A stretch of 13,647 nt of DNA from DASUGM01 sp036274055. Lineage in GTDB: Bacteria > Acidobacteriota > Vicinamibacteria > Vicinamibacterales > SCN-69-37. This document shows positions 6,822 to 13,647 of this stretch, piece after piece; within the stretch, counting starts at the first letter, position 1, and every line of letters begins with the position of its first letter. Where the stretch lies: positions 1 through 13,647 of the forward strand of contig DASUGM010000027.1 in assembly GCA_036274055.1 (NCBI GenBank), in the 5' to 3' direction. The position numbers and the translations under genes are program-made. Under the pieces are notes generated by a model. That model did not search any database. It was not told the DNA's origin and saw nothing but the letters and a program-made list of their open reading frames with translations.

Positions 6822-7319
6822 CTAGTGGATGACCGCCTGTTGCAGCGCGTCAGGCTTGATGAACTCGCGCGCGTGCGCCCGCACGGTGAGCACCGGGCAG
6901 GCCGCCGACCGCGACACCTGCTGCGCGACGCTGCCGAGGAAGAAATGCGACAGACCATGGCGCCCGTGCGTGCCGACGATGACCAAATCGATCTCGGTGT
7001 CGCGAGCGTAGGACAGAATCGTAGCCGCGGGCGCCGTCGACGTGAGGACGACGAGCTTGGTGCCGTACGCACTACGATCGGGCTCGGGGACGAGGGACTC
7101 GAGCGAACGCCAGGCGTCCGCTTCCATCTGTTTCTGGACGTCGTCGAGCGCCATCGGCAATCCAGAGGCGACCGTGGCATGCGCACCGACGTCGTCGACC
7201 ACGTGCAGGACGTGCAGCGTCGCGCCGAATTTCCTCGCGAGTTCTTCGCCGTACCGCAACGCTGCCTCCGCTGGTTCGCCGAAGTCCGTAGCGACGAGAA
7301 TGTTTCTGATGCCAATCAC
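6822..7319 (-). CDS. Universal stress protein (UspA family), ATP-binding type
   Basis: The 165-residue product is a single Usp domain. It starts 'IRNILVATDFGEPA' with the nucleotide-contacting Asp12, and carries the complete G-X2-G-X9-G-S ATP-binding signature at 116-130 (GTHG, nine residues, GS). The C-terminus is extended by about 18 residues beyond the usual last strand ('CPVLTVRAH'). GTG 7319 is chosen because GGAGG (complement of 7325-7329) sits five bases upstream; the frame remains open for 18 more codons but these lack homology to Usp starts. A sigma-54-like element at 7343-7357 would place the transcript start near 7331, just ahead of this ribosome binding site. ATP-binding Usps commonly respond to energy or oxygen limitation. 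It leads a set with two membrane protein genes and diverges from a DksA-like/acyl-CoA synthetase/P-type ATPase operon. Confidence 0.92.
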   Translation of the reverse strand: MIGIRNILVATDFGEPAEAALRYGEELARKFGATLHVLHVVDDVGAHATVASGLPMALDDVQKQMEADAWRSLESLVPEPDRSAYGTKLVVLTSTAPAATILSYARDTEIDLVIVGTHGRHGLSHFFLGSVAQQVSRSAACPVLTVRAHAREFIKPDALQQAVIH

Positions 7320-7342
7320 AGGAGCCTCCACGAGCCCTAAGG

Positions 7343-7357
7343 GCACATTGCGTGCCA
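7343..7357 (-). promoter_or_regulatory. Candidate sigma-54 promoter for the universal stress protein gene
   Basis: On the minus strand the bases read TGGCACG-N4-GTGC, one mismatch from the TGGCACG-N4-TTGC consensus with correct GG-N10-GC spacing. The start site would be near 7331, giving a very short leader of about 12 bases that still contains GGAGG. The element overlaps a GGCAC-N5-GTGCC inverted repeat (7342-7356), so it could instead be an operator, or read weakly in the other direction. Confidence 0.5.
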
Positions 7358-7417
7358 TTCCGGCGCAACGCATTCAGCCAATTGCGGCCGTTCCCGTGTC
7401 GAATCGAGGGCAGAACA

Positions 7418-7434
7418 TCTCGGGGTCCCCGTGA
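7418..7434. promoter_or_regulatory. GC-rich dyad, possible activator (enhancer) site
   Basis: CGGGG (7421-7425) and CCCCG (7427-7431) flank a central T. The symmetry resumes after one mismatch, with TC (7418-7419) matching GA (7433-7434), so seven of eight base pairs are symmetric. It lies about 95 bases upstream of the predicted leftward start and about 116 bases upstream of the rightward one, a typical distance for sigma-54 activator binding. No protein assignment is possible. Confidence 0.35.
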
Positions 7435-7515
7435 AATAGTCCACGCTTCGACCGTCGACGCGTCGCCAGATGCCTCGGTTTTCGGTGATCTTCGGCTCTT
7501 CGTGCAACCCCGATC

Positions 7516-7531
7516 TGGCCTTGAACGTGCA
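7516..7531 (+). promoter_or_regulatory. Candidate sigma-54-like promoter for the membrane protein/DksA-like/acyl-CoA synthetase/ATPase operon
   Basis: TGGC (7516-7519) and TGCA (7528-7531) give the GG-N10-GC spacing, but the bases after TGGC do not match the ACG of the consensus. The start would be near 7542, leaving a leader of about 25 bases with GGAGG at 7558-7562 ahead of ATG 7567. It is weaker than the two other elements described, and placement is the main support. Confidence 0.35.
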
Positions 7532-7566
7532 CTATGCCCGGTCGGCGTGAGTTCGCCGGAGGGCAC

Positions 7567-8109
7567 ATGACCAGCACCGAGATGTTCTACGCACAACTGA
7601 TTTCGATTGCGGTGGCGTTGACCATGGTGCTCGTGAGCTGGCGGTCCCGCCTGGCTGGACGCCTGTTCTTCGTGCTGCTGTTCTCCTGGGCGGCGTTCGT
7701 CAATACTCGGTTGGCACTCACCGATCCGATCGTTTATCTGGGATACGCGTCGCTCGCATGGTCGGAGTGGTACCGCGCGTTCATTCGCGGGTTCTTTGCG
7801 GCACACATCACCGGGATCGTGGTGGCCATCGCGATCGGACAAGCCGCGATCGCGTTGCTCGTCGCGACCACGGGTCGGGCGGTCAGCGTCGGGTTGTGGG
7901 GCGCGATTGTGTTTCTGCTCGCGATCGCGCCCCTGGGCGTCGGCGCGGGGTTTCCGACGACCTTGATCATGGCATGGGCGGCGGGGCTGCTGCTGGCGTC
8001 GACCTATCGGAGGTCAGTGCCGTCCGAGATTGGATCGTGGTGGCGGGGCCGCGGCGGACAATCGCGGCCGAACCGGACATCCCGTGTCAGGCGCAATCGC
8101 ACGGTGTGA
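7567..8109 (+). CDS. Unidentified small multi-pass membrane protein
   Basis: I do not recognise this 180-residue protein. It shows about five hydrophobic segments (roughly 8-25, 33-50, 78-100, 105-122 and 128-146) and a polar, Arg-rich, probably cytoplasmic tail from 147 to 180. A 'SWAAFVNTRLALTDPIVYLGYASLAWSEWYRAFI' stretch, residues 40-73 with several aromatic residues, separates segments two and three and may be a conserved loop. ATG 7567 has GGAGG at 7558-7562; an in-frame ATG at 7534 would add 11 polar residues and lacks this spacing. Its stop (8107-8109) abuts the ribosome binding site of the DksA-like gene, so the two are probably co-expressed. As first gene of the operon, it may be a membrane component of the stress response; that is a guess. 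Confidence 0.75.
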   Translation: MTSTEMFYAQLISIAVALTMVLVSWRSRLAGRLFFVLLFSWAAFVNTRLALTDPIVYLGYASLAWSEWYRAFIRGFFAAHITGIVVAIAIGQAAIALLVATTGRAVSVGLWGAIVFLLAIAPLGVGAGFPTTLIMAWAAGLLLASTYRRSVPSEIGSWWRGRGGQSRPNRTSRVRRNRTV

Positions 8110-8121
8110 AGGAGACGCATC

Positions 8122-8556
8122 ATGACTCGAAATCTCAAGGAACGGGAATGGCTGCGCGCGGAGCTCCGGCGTCAACGGCAGGCACTCGTCCGGCGCGAGC
8201 GGGACGAGCGCGCGGCGCTGCGGGCCGAGGGCGAGGCGGCGACGACCCGGGTACTCGACAAAGCCGAAGCGAGCGCGGTCGATCTGCAGAATGACCTCGA
8301 TGGCGCGCTGCTGCAGATTCGCAGTGAAGCCATCCGTCACATCGACGAGGCATTGATGCGTCTGGACGACGGCCACTACGGCGTCTGCATCGACTGCGGC
8401 GCCGACATCGGCCGCGTTCGGCTCCGTGCGCTGCCGTTCGCCGAGCAGTGTCTGGTGTGTGCGGCGCGCGCGGAAGCGCGAGGTTCCCGTGTCGTGAGAA
8501 GCGACGCGCCGCGTCTTGCCGTGCGACCGCTCGAGGTCGACGAAGATGCCGCCTGA
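8122..8556 (+). CDS. DksA/TraR-family C4 zinc-finger protein
   Basis: The 144-residue product has a charged, Arg-rich N-terminal helix (about 5-38), a second helix (about 53-82) and a C4 zinc finger, C89-X2-C92-X17-C110-X2-C113. The 'DDGHYGVCIDCG' approach is typical of DksA/TraR proteins, which enter the RNA polymerase secondary channel and, with ppGpp in DksA, reset transcription during starvation. The segment 'DKAEAS' at 46-51 sits where DksA has its acidic coiled-coil tip. All four Cys are kept, so it is not a Cys-less paralogue. ATG 8122 has AAGGAG at 8109-8114, seven bases away. Its end overlaps the acyl-CoA synthetase start by 11 bases. Whether it is the main DksA or a locus-specific variant cannot be told from this window; the poor tail after the finger favours a variant. 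Confidence 0.9.
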   Translation: MTRNLKEREWLRAELRRQRQALVRRERDERAALRAEGEAATTRVLDKAEASAVDLQNDLDGALLQIRSEAIRHIDEALMRLDDGHYGVCIDCGADIGRVRLRALPFAEQCLVCAARAEARGSRVVRSDAPRLAVRPLEVDEDAA

Positions 8557-10735
8557 CACCGTCGCTCCGGCGCCGACACCCGCGGCGACCCTGGTCGATT
8601 CGATCCGGCCGCTCCTGCAGCCCCGCAGCATCGCCATCATCGGCGTGTCCCGCAGCGGCAGGGGCATCGGTTGCCGGGTGCTGGCGGCGCTCCGCGCGAG
8701 CGGATATCCCGGCGAGATCTTTCCCATCACGCGAGATGGAGCGGAGGTGGACGGACAGCGCACCTGGACGTCGCTGGCCGCGACCGGGGCGACGCCGGAC
8801 TTGTGTGTGATTGCCGTGCCACGGGATGGCGTCGAGGCGGCGATCGATGACTGCATCGCCGGCTCGGTAAAAGCCGTGGTGGTGGTGACCGCCGGGTTTG
8901 CCGAGACCGACGACGACGGCCGCGCGTTGCAGGATCGGCTCGTGGCCAAAGTGCGCGCCGCCGGCGTTCGGATGGTCGGCCCGAATTGCATGGGCGTGGT
9001 GAGTGCCGACCCGGCCTGGCCGATGAACGCGTCGTTCTCGCCGGTCTTTCCGCCGGCCGGCGGGCTGGCGCTGTCGTCACAGAGCGGCGCATTGGGCGTC
9101 GTCATTCTCGATCTGGCCACTCGACGCGAAGTCGGGCTGTCGTCGTTCGTGAGCGTCGGCAACAAGGCCGACGTCTCGAGCAACGACCTGCTCGAGTACT
9201 GGGCGTCCGACCCGGCGACATCGGTGATCGCGTTGTACCTCGAGTCGTTCGGCAATCCGCTGCGGTTCGCGCAGATTGCCCGGGAGGTCGGACGACGCAA
9301 GCCGATCATCGCCGTCAAAGCCGGCCGGACGAAGGCGGGCACGGCCGCGGCAGGCAGTCACACCGCGGCGTTGGCGGCGAGCGACATCGCGGTCAGCGCG
9401 CTGTTCCACCAAACCGGCGTCATCCGCGCCGACACGATCGACGAGATGTTCGATCTGGCCGCCTGTCTCGAGTCGCAGCCTCTGCCGCGCGGCGCACGAG
9501 TCGCCATCGTGACCAACGCTGGCGGTCCGGGTATTCTGGCCGCCGACGCCTGTGAAGCGGCCGGATTGGACGTGGTCCCGTTCGGTGCGGGCACCAGACA
9601 CCGGCTCGCGGAAATCCTGCCCAGTCTGTCCGCGCTGGGCAACCCGCTCGACATGATCGCTACGGCGGATGCCGCGCAGTATCGGGATGTCATCACGTCC
9701 GTGCTCGCCGCCGAGGAAGTCGACGCCGTGCTGGTGCTCTACACGCCGGTCGACGCCAGTGCGGCGGCGCCGATCATCGAGGCGATTCGCAGCGGCATTG
9801 CGGCCGGGCGGAACCGGGCCGACGCCGGCAAGCCGGTGCTGGCGTGCCTGATGGCGGATCATCGCTACGCGCGACTGACGATCGGCAGCGAGCACGTCCC
9901 GGTCTACGCCTTCCCCGAGAACGCGGCGCGGGCGCTGGGCAAGGTCGTCCAGTACGCGAAGTGGCGCCGCCTGCCCCCGAGCGGGCGTCCCGCGCTCCTC
10001 GACATCGACACCGCGGCGGCCCGCTCACTGTGCCGCGATATCGTCATGCGTCGCGGCGCGGACTGGCTGACGCCCGAGGAAACGCGGGTCGTGCTCGACG
10101 CCGTCGGGCTGACCCTGTTATCGGCCGTGCCCGCGCACTCGGCGGACGAGGCCGCCGACCTCGCCGAGGCCGCCGGGTTCCCCGTGGTGGCCAAGCTGCA
10201 CGCACCGGCGGGCGTGCACAAGACGGACCTTGGCGGTGTCGCCGTCGACCTCCGCAGCCGCGAAGACGTGGTGGCCGCGTATCGCTCGATTACCGAGCGC
10301 GCCCGCAGCGGCGGGGTGACGCCGCTCGGCGTGGTGATCCAGCCGATGGTCACCGACGGCGTCGAGACATTCGTCGGCGTCGCGCACGATCGGCTGTTTG
10401 GAGCGCTGGTGGGCTTCGGCTGCGGCGGGACCGAGGTCGAACTGCTCGGCGACGTGCATTTTCGGGTCGCGCCGCTGACCACCCGGGACATCGACGAACT
10501 CATCCACGAGTCGAGAGCCTTCACCTTGCTCGCCGGTCATCGTGGTCGGCCGGCCGCAGACCTGGCGGCCCTGACCGATCTGCTGACGCGCGTTGCCCGA
10601 CTCGCCGAAGACGTACCCGAGGTGTTCGAGCTCGATCTCAATCCGATGATCGTGTTGCCGCAGGGGCGCGGCTGCCGGATTGTCGACGTGCGGATTCGCG
10701 TCGGCGAGGCGTCGTCGCGGCCGACGCGAAGATAG
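8546..10735 (+). CDS. NDP-forming acyl-CoA synthetase (acetate--CoA ligase, ADP-forming type)
   Basis: The 729-residue protein joins the alpha and beta parts of ADP-forming acyl-CoA synthetases. A CoA-binding domain (about 22-145, with 'IAIIGVSRSGRGIG') is followed by succinyl-CoA-ligase-like domains (about 165-470, with 'SSQSGALG' at 177-184 and the presumed phosphorylated His272 in 'GSHTAALA'). The C-terminal ATP-grasp domain (about 505-725) has 'PVVAKLHAPAGVHKTDLGGV' at 546-565 and 'ELDLNPM' at 695-701. Family members interconvert acyl-CoA plus ADP and phosphate with acid, CoA and ATP, conserving energy by substrate-level phosphorylation. No GNAT acetyltransferase domain is attached, unlike Pat-type relatives. 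ATG 8546 overlaps the DksA-like gene by 11 bases with a GAGG about nine bases upstream; ATG 8516 is less likely. The ATPase gene follows directly after its stop. Substrate (acetate, propionate or other) cannot be read from sequence. Confidence 0.92.
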   Translation: MPPDTVAPAPTPAATLVDSIRPLLQPRSIAIIGVSRSGRGIGCRVLAALRASGYPGEIFPITRDGAEVDGQRTWTSLAATGATPDLCVIAVPRDGVEAAIDDCIAGSVKAVVVVTAGFAETDDDGRALQDRLVAKVRAAGVRMVGPNCMGVVSADPAWPMNASFSPVFPPAGGLALSSQSGALGVVILDLATRREVGLSSFVSVGNKADVSSNDLLEYWASDPATSVIALYLESFGNPLRFAQIAREVGRRKPIIAVKAGRTKAGTAAAGSHTAALAASDIAVSALFHQTGVIRADTIDEMFDLAACLESQPLPRGARVAIVTNAGGPGILAADACEAAGLDVVPFGAGTRHRLAEILPSLSALGNPLDMIATADAAQYRDVITSVLAAEEVDAVLVLYTPVDASAAAPIIEAIRSGIAAGRNRADAGKPVLACLMADHRYARLTIGSEHVPVYAFPENAARALGKVVQYAKWRRLPPSGRPALLDIDTAAARSLCRDIVMRRGADWLTPEETRVVLDAVGLTLLSAVPAHSADEAADLAEAAGFPVVAKLHAPAGVHKTDLGGVAVDLRSREDVVAAYRSITERARSGGVTPLGVVIQPMVTDGVETFVGVAHDRLFGALVGFGCGGTEVELLGDVHFRVAPLTTRDIDELIHESRAFTLLAGHRGRPAADLAALTDLLTRVARLAEDVPEVFELDLNPMIVLPQGRGCRIVDVRIRVGEASSRPTRR

Positions 10736-10736
10736 C

Positions 10737-12584
10737 GTGACCACCCAGAAGCCATCACCCAATCGCGAAGCGGTGATCGCCGCGGCGACCGGGACTGCCA
10801 TCGGCGTCTCGGCGATGCTCGCGTTCGCGGGCGCGGCGCCGACGATCGTACGCGCGCCGCTGGTCGTCGCGGTCGTGGCGGGAGGCGTTCCGCTGCTCGG
10901 CGCCTTGCTGCGATCCGCGCTGCGGCGCGAGATTGGCGCCGATTTTCTTGCCGGCCTGGCGATTATTACCAGTCTGCTGCTCGGCCAATTCCTTGTCGCT
11001 GCCGTCGTCGTCCTGATGCTCTCCGGCGGGCAGGCGCTCGAAGCCTACGCCACTCGACGCGCCTCCTCGGTCCTTGAAGCCCTGGCCCGACGGAATCCGT
11101 CCGTGGCGCATCGGATGATCGACGACGCACTTGTCGATGTGCCGATTGGCGAGGTCATCCCTGGCGACACGCTGGTGATCCTTCCGCACGAGCTGAGCCC
11201 GGTCGACGGAATCGTCCGCGCCGGCTATGGCGCGATGGACGAGTCGTATCTCAGTGGCGAGCCGTTCCTGATCCGAAAGACCGCCGGGTCGACCGTGATC
11301 TCGGGCGCCGTGAATGGCGACACGGCGCTGACGATCGAGGCGACAAGAAAGGCGGTCGACTCGCGGTTTGCCAGGATCGTCGGCATCGTACAGAGCGCCG
11401 AACAGCGGCGGCCGCGGATGCGCCGGATCGCCGATCGTCTCGGTGGCTGGTATACCCCGACGGCCGTGGCCATCGCCGCGATCGCGTGGTTCGCCAGCGG
11501 CGACTCGACGAGATTCCTCGCCGTGCTGGTGATCGCGACGCCCTGTCCGTTGCTGCTGGCCATTCCGATCGCGATCATCGGCGCCATCTCCGTCGCCGCT
11601 GGTCGTGGCATCGTCATCAAGGACGCGGGCATTCTCGAGCGGCTCGAGACCTGCCGCACCGCCATCTTCGACAAGACCGGGACCCTGACGCTCGGCCGCC
11701 CGGGTCTGAGCGATGTCGTGCTGCTGCAGTCTGCCGCGACTCGCCGGGAAGTCCTGGCCGTGGCCGCCAGCCTCGAACAGTATTCGAAACATCCGTTGGC
11801 CGCCGCCATCGTCGCGACCGCCGACGCCGAGGGCGTCCCGCGGGTCGAGGTCACTGAGATCAGCGAGAGTCCAGGAGAGGGACTGACCGGACACGTCGGC
11901 GAAGCCACGGTCCGCATCATTGGACGCCGGCAGTTGACGCCGGCCCAGCGAGCCGCCCTTCCCGCGGTGGCGGCGGGACTCGAGTGTGTCGTGCTGATCG
12001 AAGGCGAAGTGGCGGCGTTGTTTCGCTTCCGTGACGTGGTCAGGGCCGACAGCGCGGCGTTCATCACCCATCTGCCGCGGCTGCACGGCATCGGCCGGCT
12101 GCTGCTCGTGTCCGGCGATCGCGAGAGCGAGGTGCGCGACCTCGGCGCCCGGATGCAGATTGCCGACGTCCGGTTCGAGCAATCGCCGGAGCAGAAGCTC
12201 GCGATCGTCACGGCGGAGTGCCGCCGGCAGCCGACGCTGTTCGTCGGCGACGGCATCAACGACGCGCCGGCGATGATCGCCGCGACCGCGGCGATCGCCC
12301 TGGGCGTCGGCAGCGACGTCACGTCAGACGCCGCCGGTGCGGTCATCCTCGATGGATCGATCTCGCGCGTCGACGAGCTGTTGCACATCGCCAGCCGGAC
12401 CCGCCGCATTGCGCTGCAGAGCGCCGTCGGCGGCATCGCGCTCAGTCTGATCGGCGTGGGCCTGGCAGCGGGCGGCTGGCTGGCGCCGCTGGCCGGCGCG
12501 ATTGCTCAAGAAGTCATCGACGTCGTCACGGTGCTGAACGCGCTCCGCGCGTCGTGGCCGCCGCGGGAGATGACCGACTTCTGA
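10737..12584 (+). CDS. P1B-type heavy-metal-transporting ATPase with TPC motif, no N-terminal metal-binding domain
   Basis: The 615-residue product has all core P-type ATPase motifs: actuator loop 'YLSGEP' (171-176, in place of TGES), phosphorylation Asp312 in 'DKTGTLT', the P1B-specific HP pair at 352-353 ('SKHPLAAAI') and hinge 'GDGINDAP' (504-511). The membrane motif is 'ATPCPLLLAIP' (267-277), TPC rather than the CPC of copper and zinc pumps or the SPC of cobalt pumps, placing it near the poorly known P1B-5-like group. The last membrane segments contain 'AQEVIDVVTVLNALRA' (590-605), with Gln, Glu and Asp as possible metal ligands. There is no N-terminal HMA domain or His-rich tail; helices start at about residue 13. 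GTG 10737 is one base after the synthetase stop, implying coupling. The metal is uncertain; nickel, iron or cobalt would be first guesses from related groups. Confidence 0.9.
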   Translation: MTTQKPSPNREAVIAAATGTAIGVSAMLAFAGAAPTIVRAPLVVAVVAGGVPLLGALLRSALRREIGADFLAGLAIITSLLLGQFLVAAVVVLMLSGGQALEAYATRRASSVLEALARRNPSVAHRMIDDALVDVPIGEVIPGDTLVILPHELSPVDGIVRAGYGAMDESYLSGEPFLIRKTAGSTVISGAVNGDTALTIEATRKAVDSRFARIVGIVQSAEQRRPRMRRIADRLGGWYTPTAVAIAAIAWFASGDSTRFLAVLVIATPCPLLLAIPIAIIGAISVAAGRGIVIKDAGILERLETCRTAIFDKTGTLTLGRPGLSDVVLLQSAATRREVLAVAASLEQYSKHPLAAAIVATADAEGVPRVEVTEISESPGEGLTGHVGEATVRIIGRRQLTPAQRAALPAVAAGLECVVLIEGEVAALFRFRDVVRADSAAFITHLPRLHGIGRLLLVSGDRESEVRDLGARMQIADVRFEQSPEQKLAIVTAECRRQPTLFVGDGINDAPAMIAATAAIALGVGSDVTSDAAGAVILDGSISRVDELLHIASRTRRIALQSAVGGIALSLIGVGLAAGGWLAPLAGAIAQEVIDVVTVLNALRASWPPREMTDF

Positions 12585-12601
12585 GACGTCCGGCCGAAGG
12601 A
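12585..12601. other. Short gap between convergent genes, no visible terminator
   Basis: Only 17 bases separate the ATPase stop from the stop of the minus-strand adaptor gene. I see no stable hairpin with a T-run here, so termination is probably Rho-dependent or lies inside the opposing gene. Confidence 0.4.
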
Positions 12602-13647
12602 TCAACGTGCGGCGGTCGGGACGGTCGCGGTCACGCGCTGGCCATCGGTCAGCGATTCGCCGGGGAAGATCACGACCTGCTCGCCGGCGCGCAGGCCCGC
12701 CCGGATTTCGACTTCCTGCGCGTTTCGCGCGCCGACCTCGACGGCGCGAAGCCGGGCGCGGCCGGCTTCGGTGACGAAGACGAACCATCGGCCCTCGCGC
12801 CGGAACACCGCACTCGACGGCGCCTTGAGGGCGCCGCTGACGTCCGCGACATCGATGTGGACCTCGACGCGGAAGCCGTCGCCCAGGGCCTGGCGCGCTG
12901 CCGGCCCGTCGACGAAATCGATGATGACATTGACGCGCTGCTCTTCGACGCCGAGCGCGGAGATCTTCATGAAGCCGGAGGGCTCGACGAGCCGGACACG
13001 GCCGGCGAGATCGCGGTCGCCACCCCACCGCGAGATCCTGACGGCGGCGCCCGGACGGATGGTGACCGCGTCCGCCGAGATCAGGTCGGCGACGATTTCC
13101 AGATCGCGCAGATCGCCGATCTCAATGAGTGGCGTTCCGGCGAGCACACTGGCTTCGCTCTCCCGCATGCGGCGGAGCACGACACCGTCAATCGGCGCCG
13201 TGATCGTCACGGCCTTGTCGCCGACGCCACCGCGAGGCTCGAGGGCCGCGGCGGCCGCGGCCTTCTCGAACTCCGCGGCGCGGACCGCAAAGTCTGCGGA
13301 GCGCAGGCGTTCGGACAACGTACTGCGCCGCAGGTCGGCCACCTCGGATTCCTGCTGCGAGGCGTACCCGGTCTTGAACAGCGCGTGCACGCGTTGAGCG
13401 TCGACGGTCGCCTGCGCGAGCGCGGATGCGACTTCGTCGCGATCGGCCTGTGCCCGGCGGACCAGCGCCTCGGCGGTGCGCAGACGCGCGGTTGCAGCGG
13501 CCAGCGAGCGATCGTCGAGGAGCACCGCGCGCGACGGCTCGATCACGGCCAGCACGGTGCGTCCGGCGTGCACGGCGTCGCCGGGCCGGGCGTCGATGCG
13601 GCGGACCAGTCCGGTGACCGGCGCCGAGACGAGAAAGCGACGCTGCA
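12602..13647 (-). CDS. Periplasmic adaptor (membrane fusion) protein of an efflux system, 5' end beyond the window
   Basis: The frame stays open to the window edge, so about 347 C-terminal residues are visible and the start is missing. An in-frame GTG at 13573 is internal, because upstream codons read 'VSAPVTGLVRRIDARPGDAVHAG', the first half of a biotinyl/lipoyl-like hairpin domain. Next comes a long helical hairpin rich in Ala, Arg, Glu and Gln (the stretch after 'AVLLDDRS' to 'EFEKAAAAAALEP'), then the second lipoyl half ('ITAPIDGVVLRRMRESEASVLAGTPLIEIGD'), beta-barrel and membrane-proximal domains ending 'ESLTDGQRVTATVP'. This is the order in HlyD/AcrA-type adaptors that link an inner-membrane RND or ABC pump to an outer-membrane channel. 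It converges on the metal ATPase gene, so metal efflux is possible, but the pump itself is not in view and drug or macrolide-type export is equally possible. Confidence 0.88.
   Translation of the reverse strand, partial: QRRFLVSAPVTGLVRRIDARPGDAVHAGRTVLAVIEPSRAVLLDDRSLAAATARLRTAEALVRRAQADRDEVASALAQATVDAQRVHALFKTGYASQQESEVADLRRSTLSERLRSADFAVRAAEFEKAAAAAALEPRGGVGDKAVTITAPIDGVVLRRMRESEASVLAGTPLIEIGDLRDLEIVADLISADAVTIRPGAAVRISRWGGDRDLAGRVRLVEPSGFMKISALGVEEQRVNVIIDFVDGPAARQALGDGFRVEVHIDVADVSGALKAPSSAVFRREGRWFVFVTEAGRARLRAVEVGARNAQEVEIRAGLRAGEQVVIFPGESLTDGQRVTATVPTAAR

Larger units (their letters stand above)
7320..7566. promoter_or_regulatory. Divergent intergenic region between the stress-protein and DksA-like operons
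   Basis: This 247-base gap separates two divergently transcribed sets. I see no credible gene in it. It holds a sigma-54-like element pointing left (7343-7357), another pointing right (7516-7531), and between them a GC-rich dyad centred on 7426. A CGTCGACG palindrome also lies at 7453-7460. The arrangement fits a shared enhancer serving both promoters, which is inference. Confidence 0.6.

Noticed and set aside
5612..7315. 567-codon minus-strand open frame running across the Usp, Yip1-like and DUF6064-like genes
   Set aside because: It is a frame-shifted shadow of three genes that each have family features, with Arg/Ser-rich low-complexity sequence.
7453..7460. CGTCGACG palindrome as an operator
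   Set aside because: Eight-base CG-rich palindromes are frequent by chance at this base composition and it has no extended symmetry.
7352..7570. 72-codon open frame in the divergent gap
   Set aside because: No ribosome binding site, biased composition, and it covers the predicted promoter elements.
10755..12182. 475-codon minus-strand open frame opposite the ATPase gene
   Set aside because: Arg/Asp/Gly-rich with no motif, and mirrors a gene that has every P-type ATPase signature.
13571..13573. GTG as the start of the adaptor protein
   Set aside because: Codons further upstream continue a recognisable lipoyl-domain sequence to the window edge, so the gene is partial, not a short protein starting here.

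Overview
The window is a GC-rich (by eye about two thirds G+C), densely coded stretch of a bacterial chromosome. It holds no RNA genes, CRISPR arrays or insertion sequences that I can see. The pairing of a DmsE/MtrA-type decaheme cytochrome with an MtrB/PioB-type porin, next to a NapC/NirT-like cytochrome of the 'FCGxxCH...VGPGAG' kind, suggests Acidobacteriota (for example a Vicinamibacteria-like soil or sediment lineage). This is inference from gene content; no marker gene is present to prove it.

Region 1 (1-5627, + strand) is an electron-transfer locus. After a small putative lipoprotein (42-584) come four tightly packed genes: a secreted decaheme cytochrome c (704-1729), a 735-residue outer-membrane beta-barrel of the MtrB/PioB family (1741-3948), a small secreted monoheme cytochrome c (3960-4292) and a membrane-anchored six-heme NapC/NirT-like cytochrome with an unusual CX3CH first heme site (4302-5627). 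Together they could move electrons from the quinol pool through the inner-membrane cytochrome and a periplasmic shuttle to a decaheme-in-barrel conduit across the outer membrane. No MtrC/OmcA-like cell-surface cytochrome lies in the window. A close match to a sigma-54 -24/-12 promoter (GGCAC-N5-TTGCA, 631-645) sits just before the decaheme gene.

Region 2 (5590-7319, - strand) is a three-gene set: a universal stress protein with a complete ATP-binding motif, then a Yip1-like membrane protein, then a DUF6064-like membrane protein whose 3' end overlaps that of the NapC-like gene by 38 bases.

Region 3 (7567-12584, + strand) diverges from region 2 and appears to be one operon: a small unidentified membrane protein, a DksA/TraR-type C4 zinc-finger protein, an NDP-forming acyl-CoA synthetase and a P1B-type metal ATPase with a TPC membrane motif and no N-terminal metal-binding domain. 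The content resembles low-oxygen or energy-stress survival gene sets in other bacteria. The 247-base divergent gap (7320-7566) carries sigma-54-like elements facing each way and a GC-rich dyad between them. Region 4 (12602-13647, - strand) is the 3' part of a periplasmic adaptor (membrane fusion) protein of an efflux system; its start lies beyond the window.

The most interesting reading is that a respiratory extracellular electron conduit and a neighbouring stress/energy-maintenance module may share sigma-54-dependent control. The gene families are well supported by motifs; the promoter calls and the joint-regulon idea are inference.
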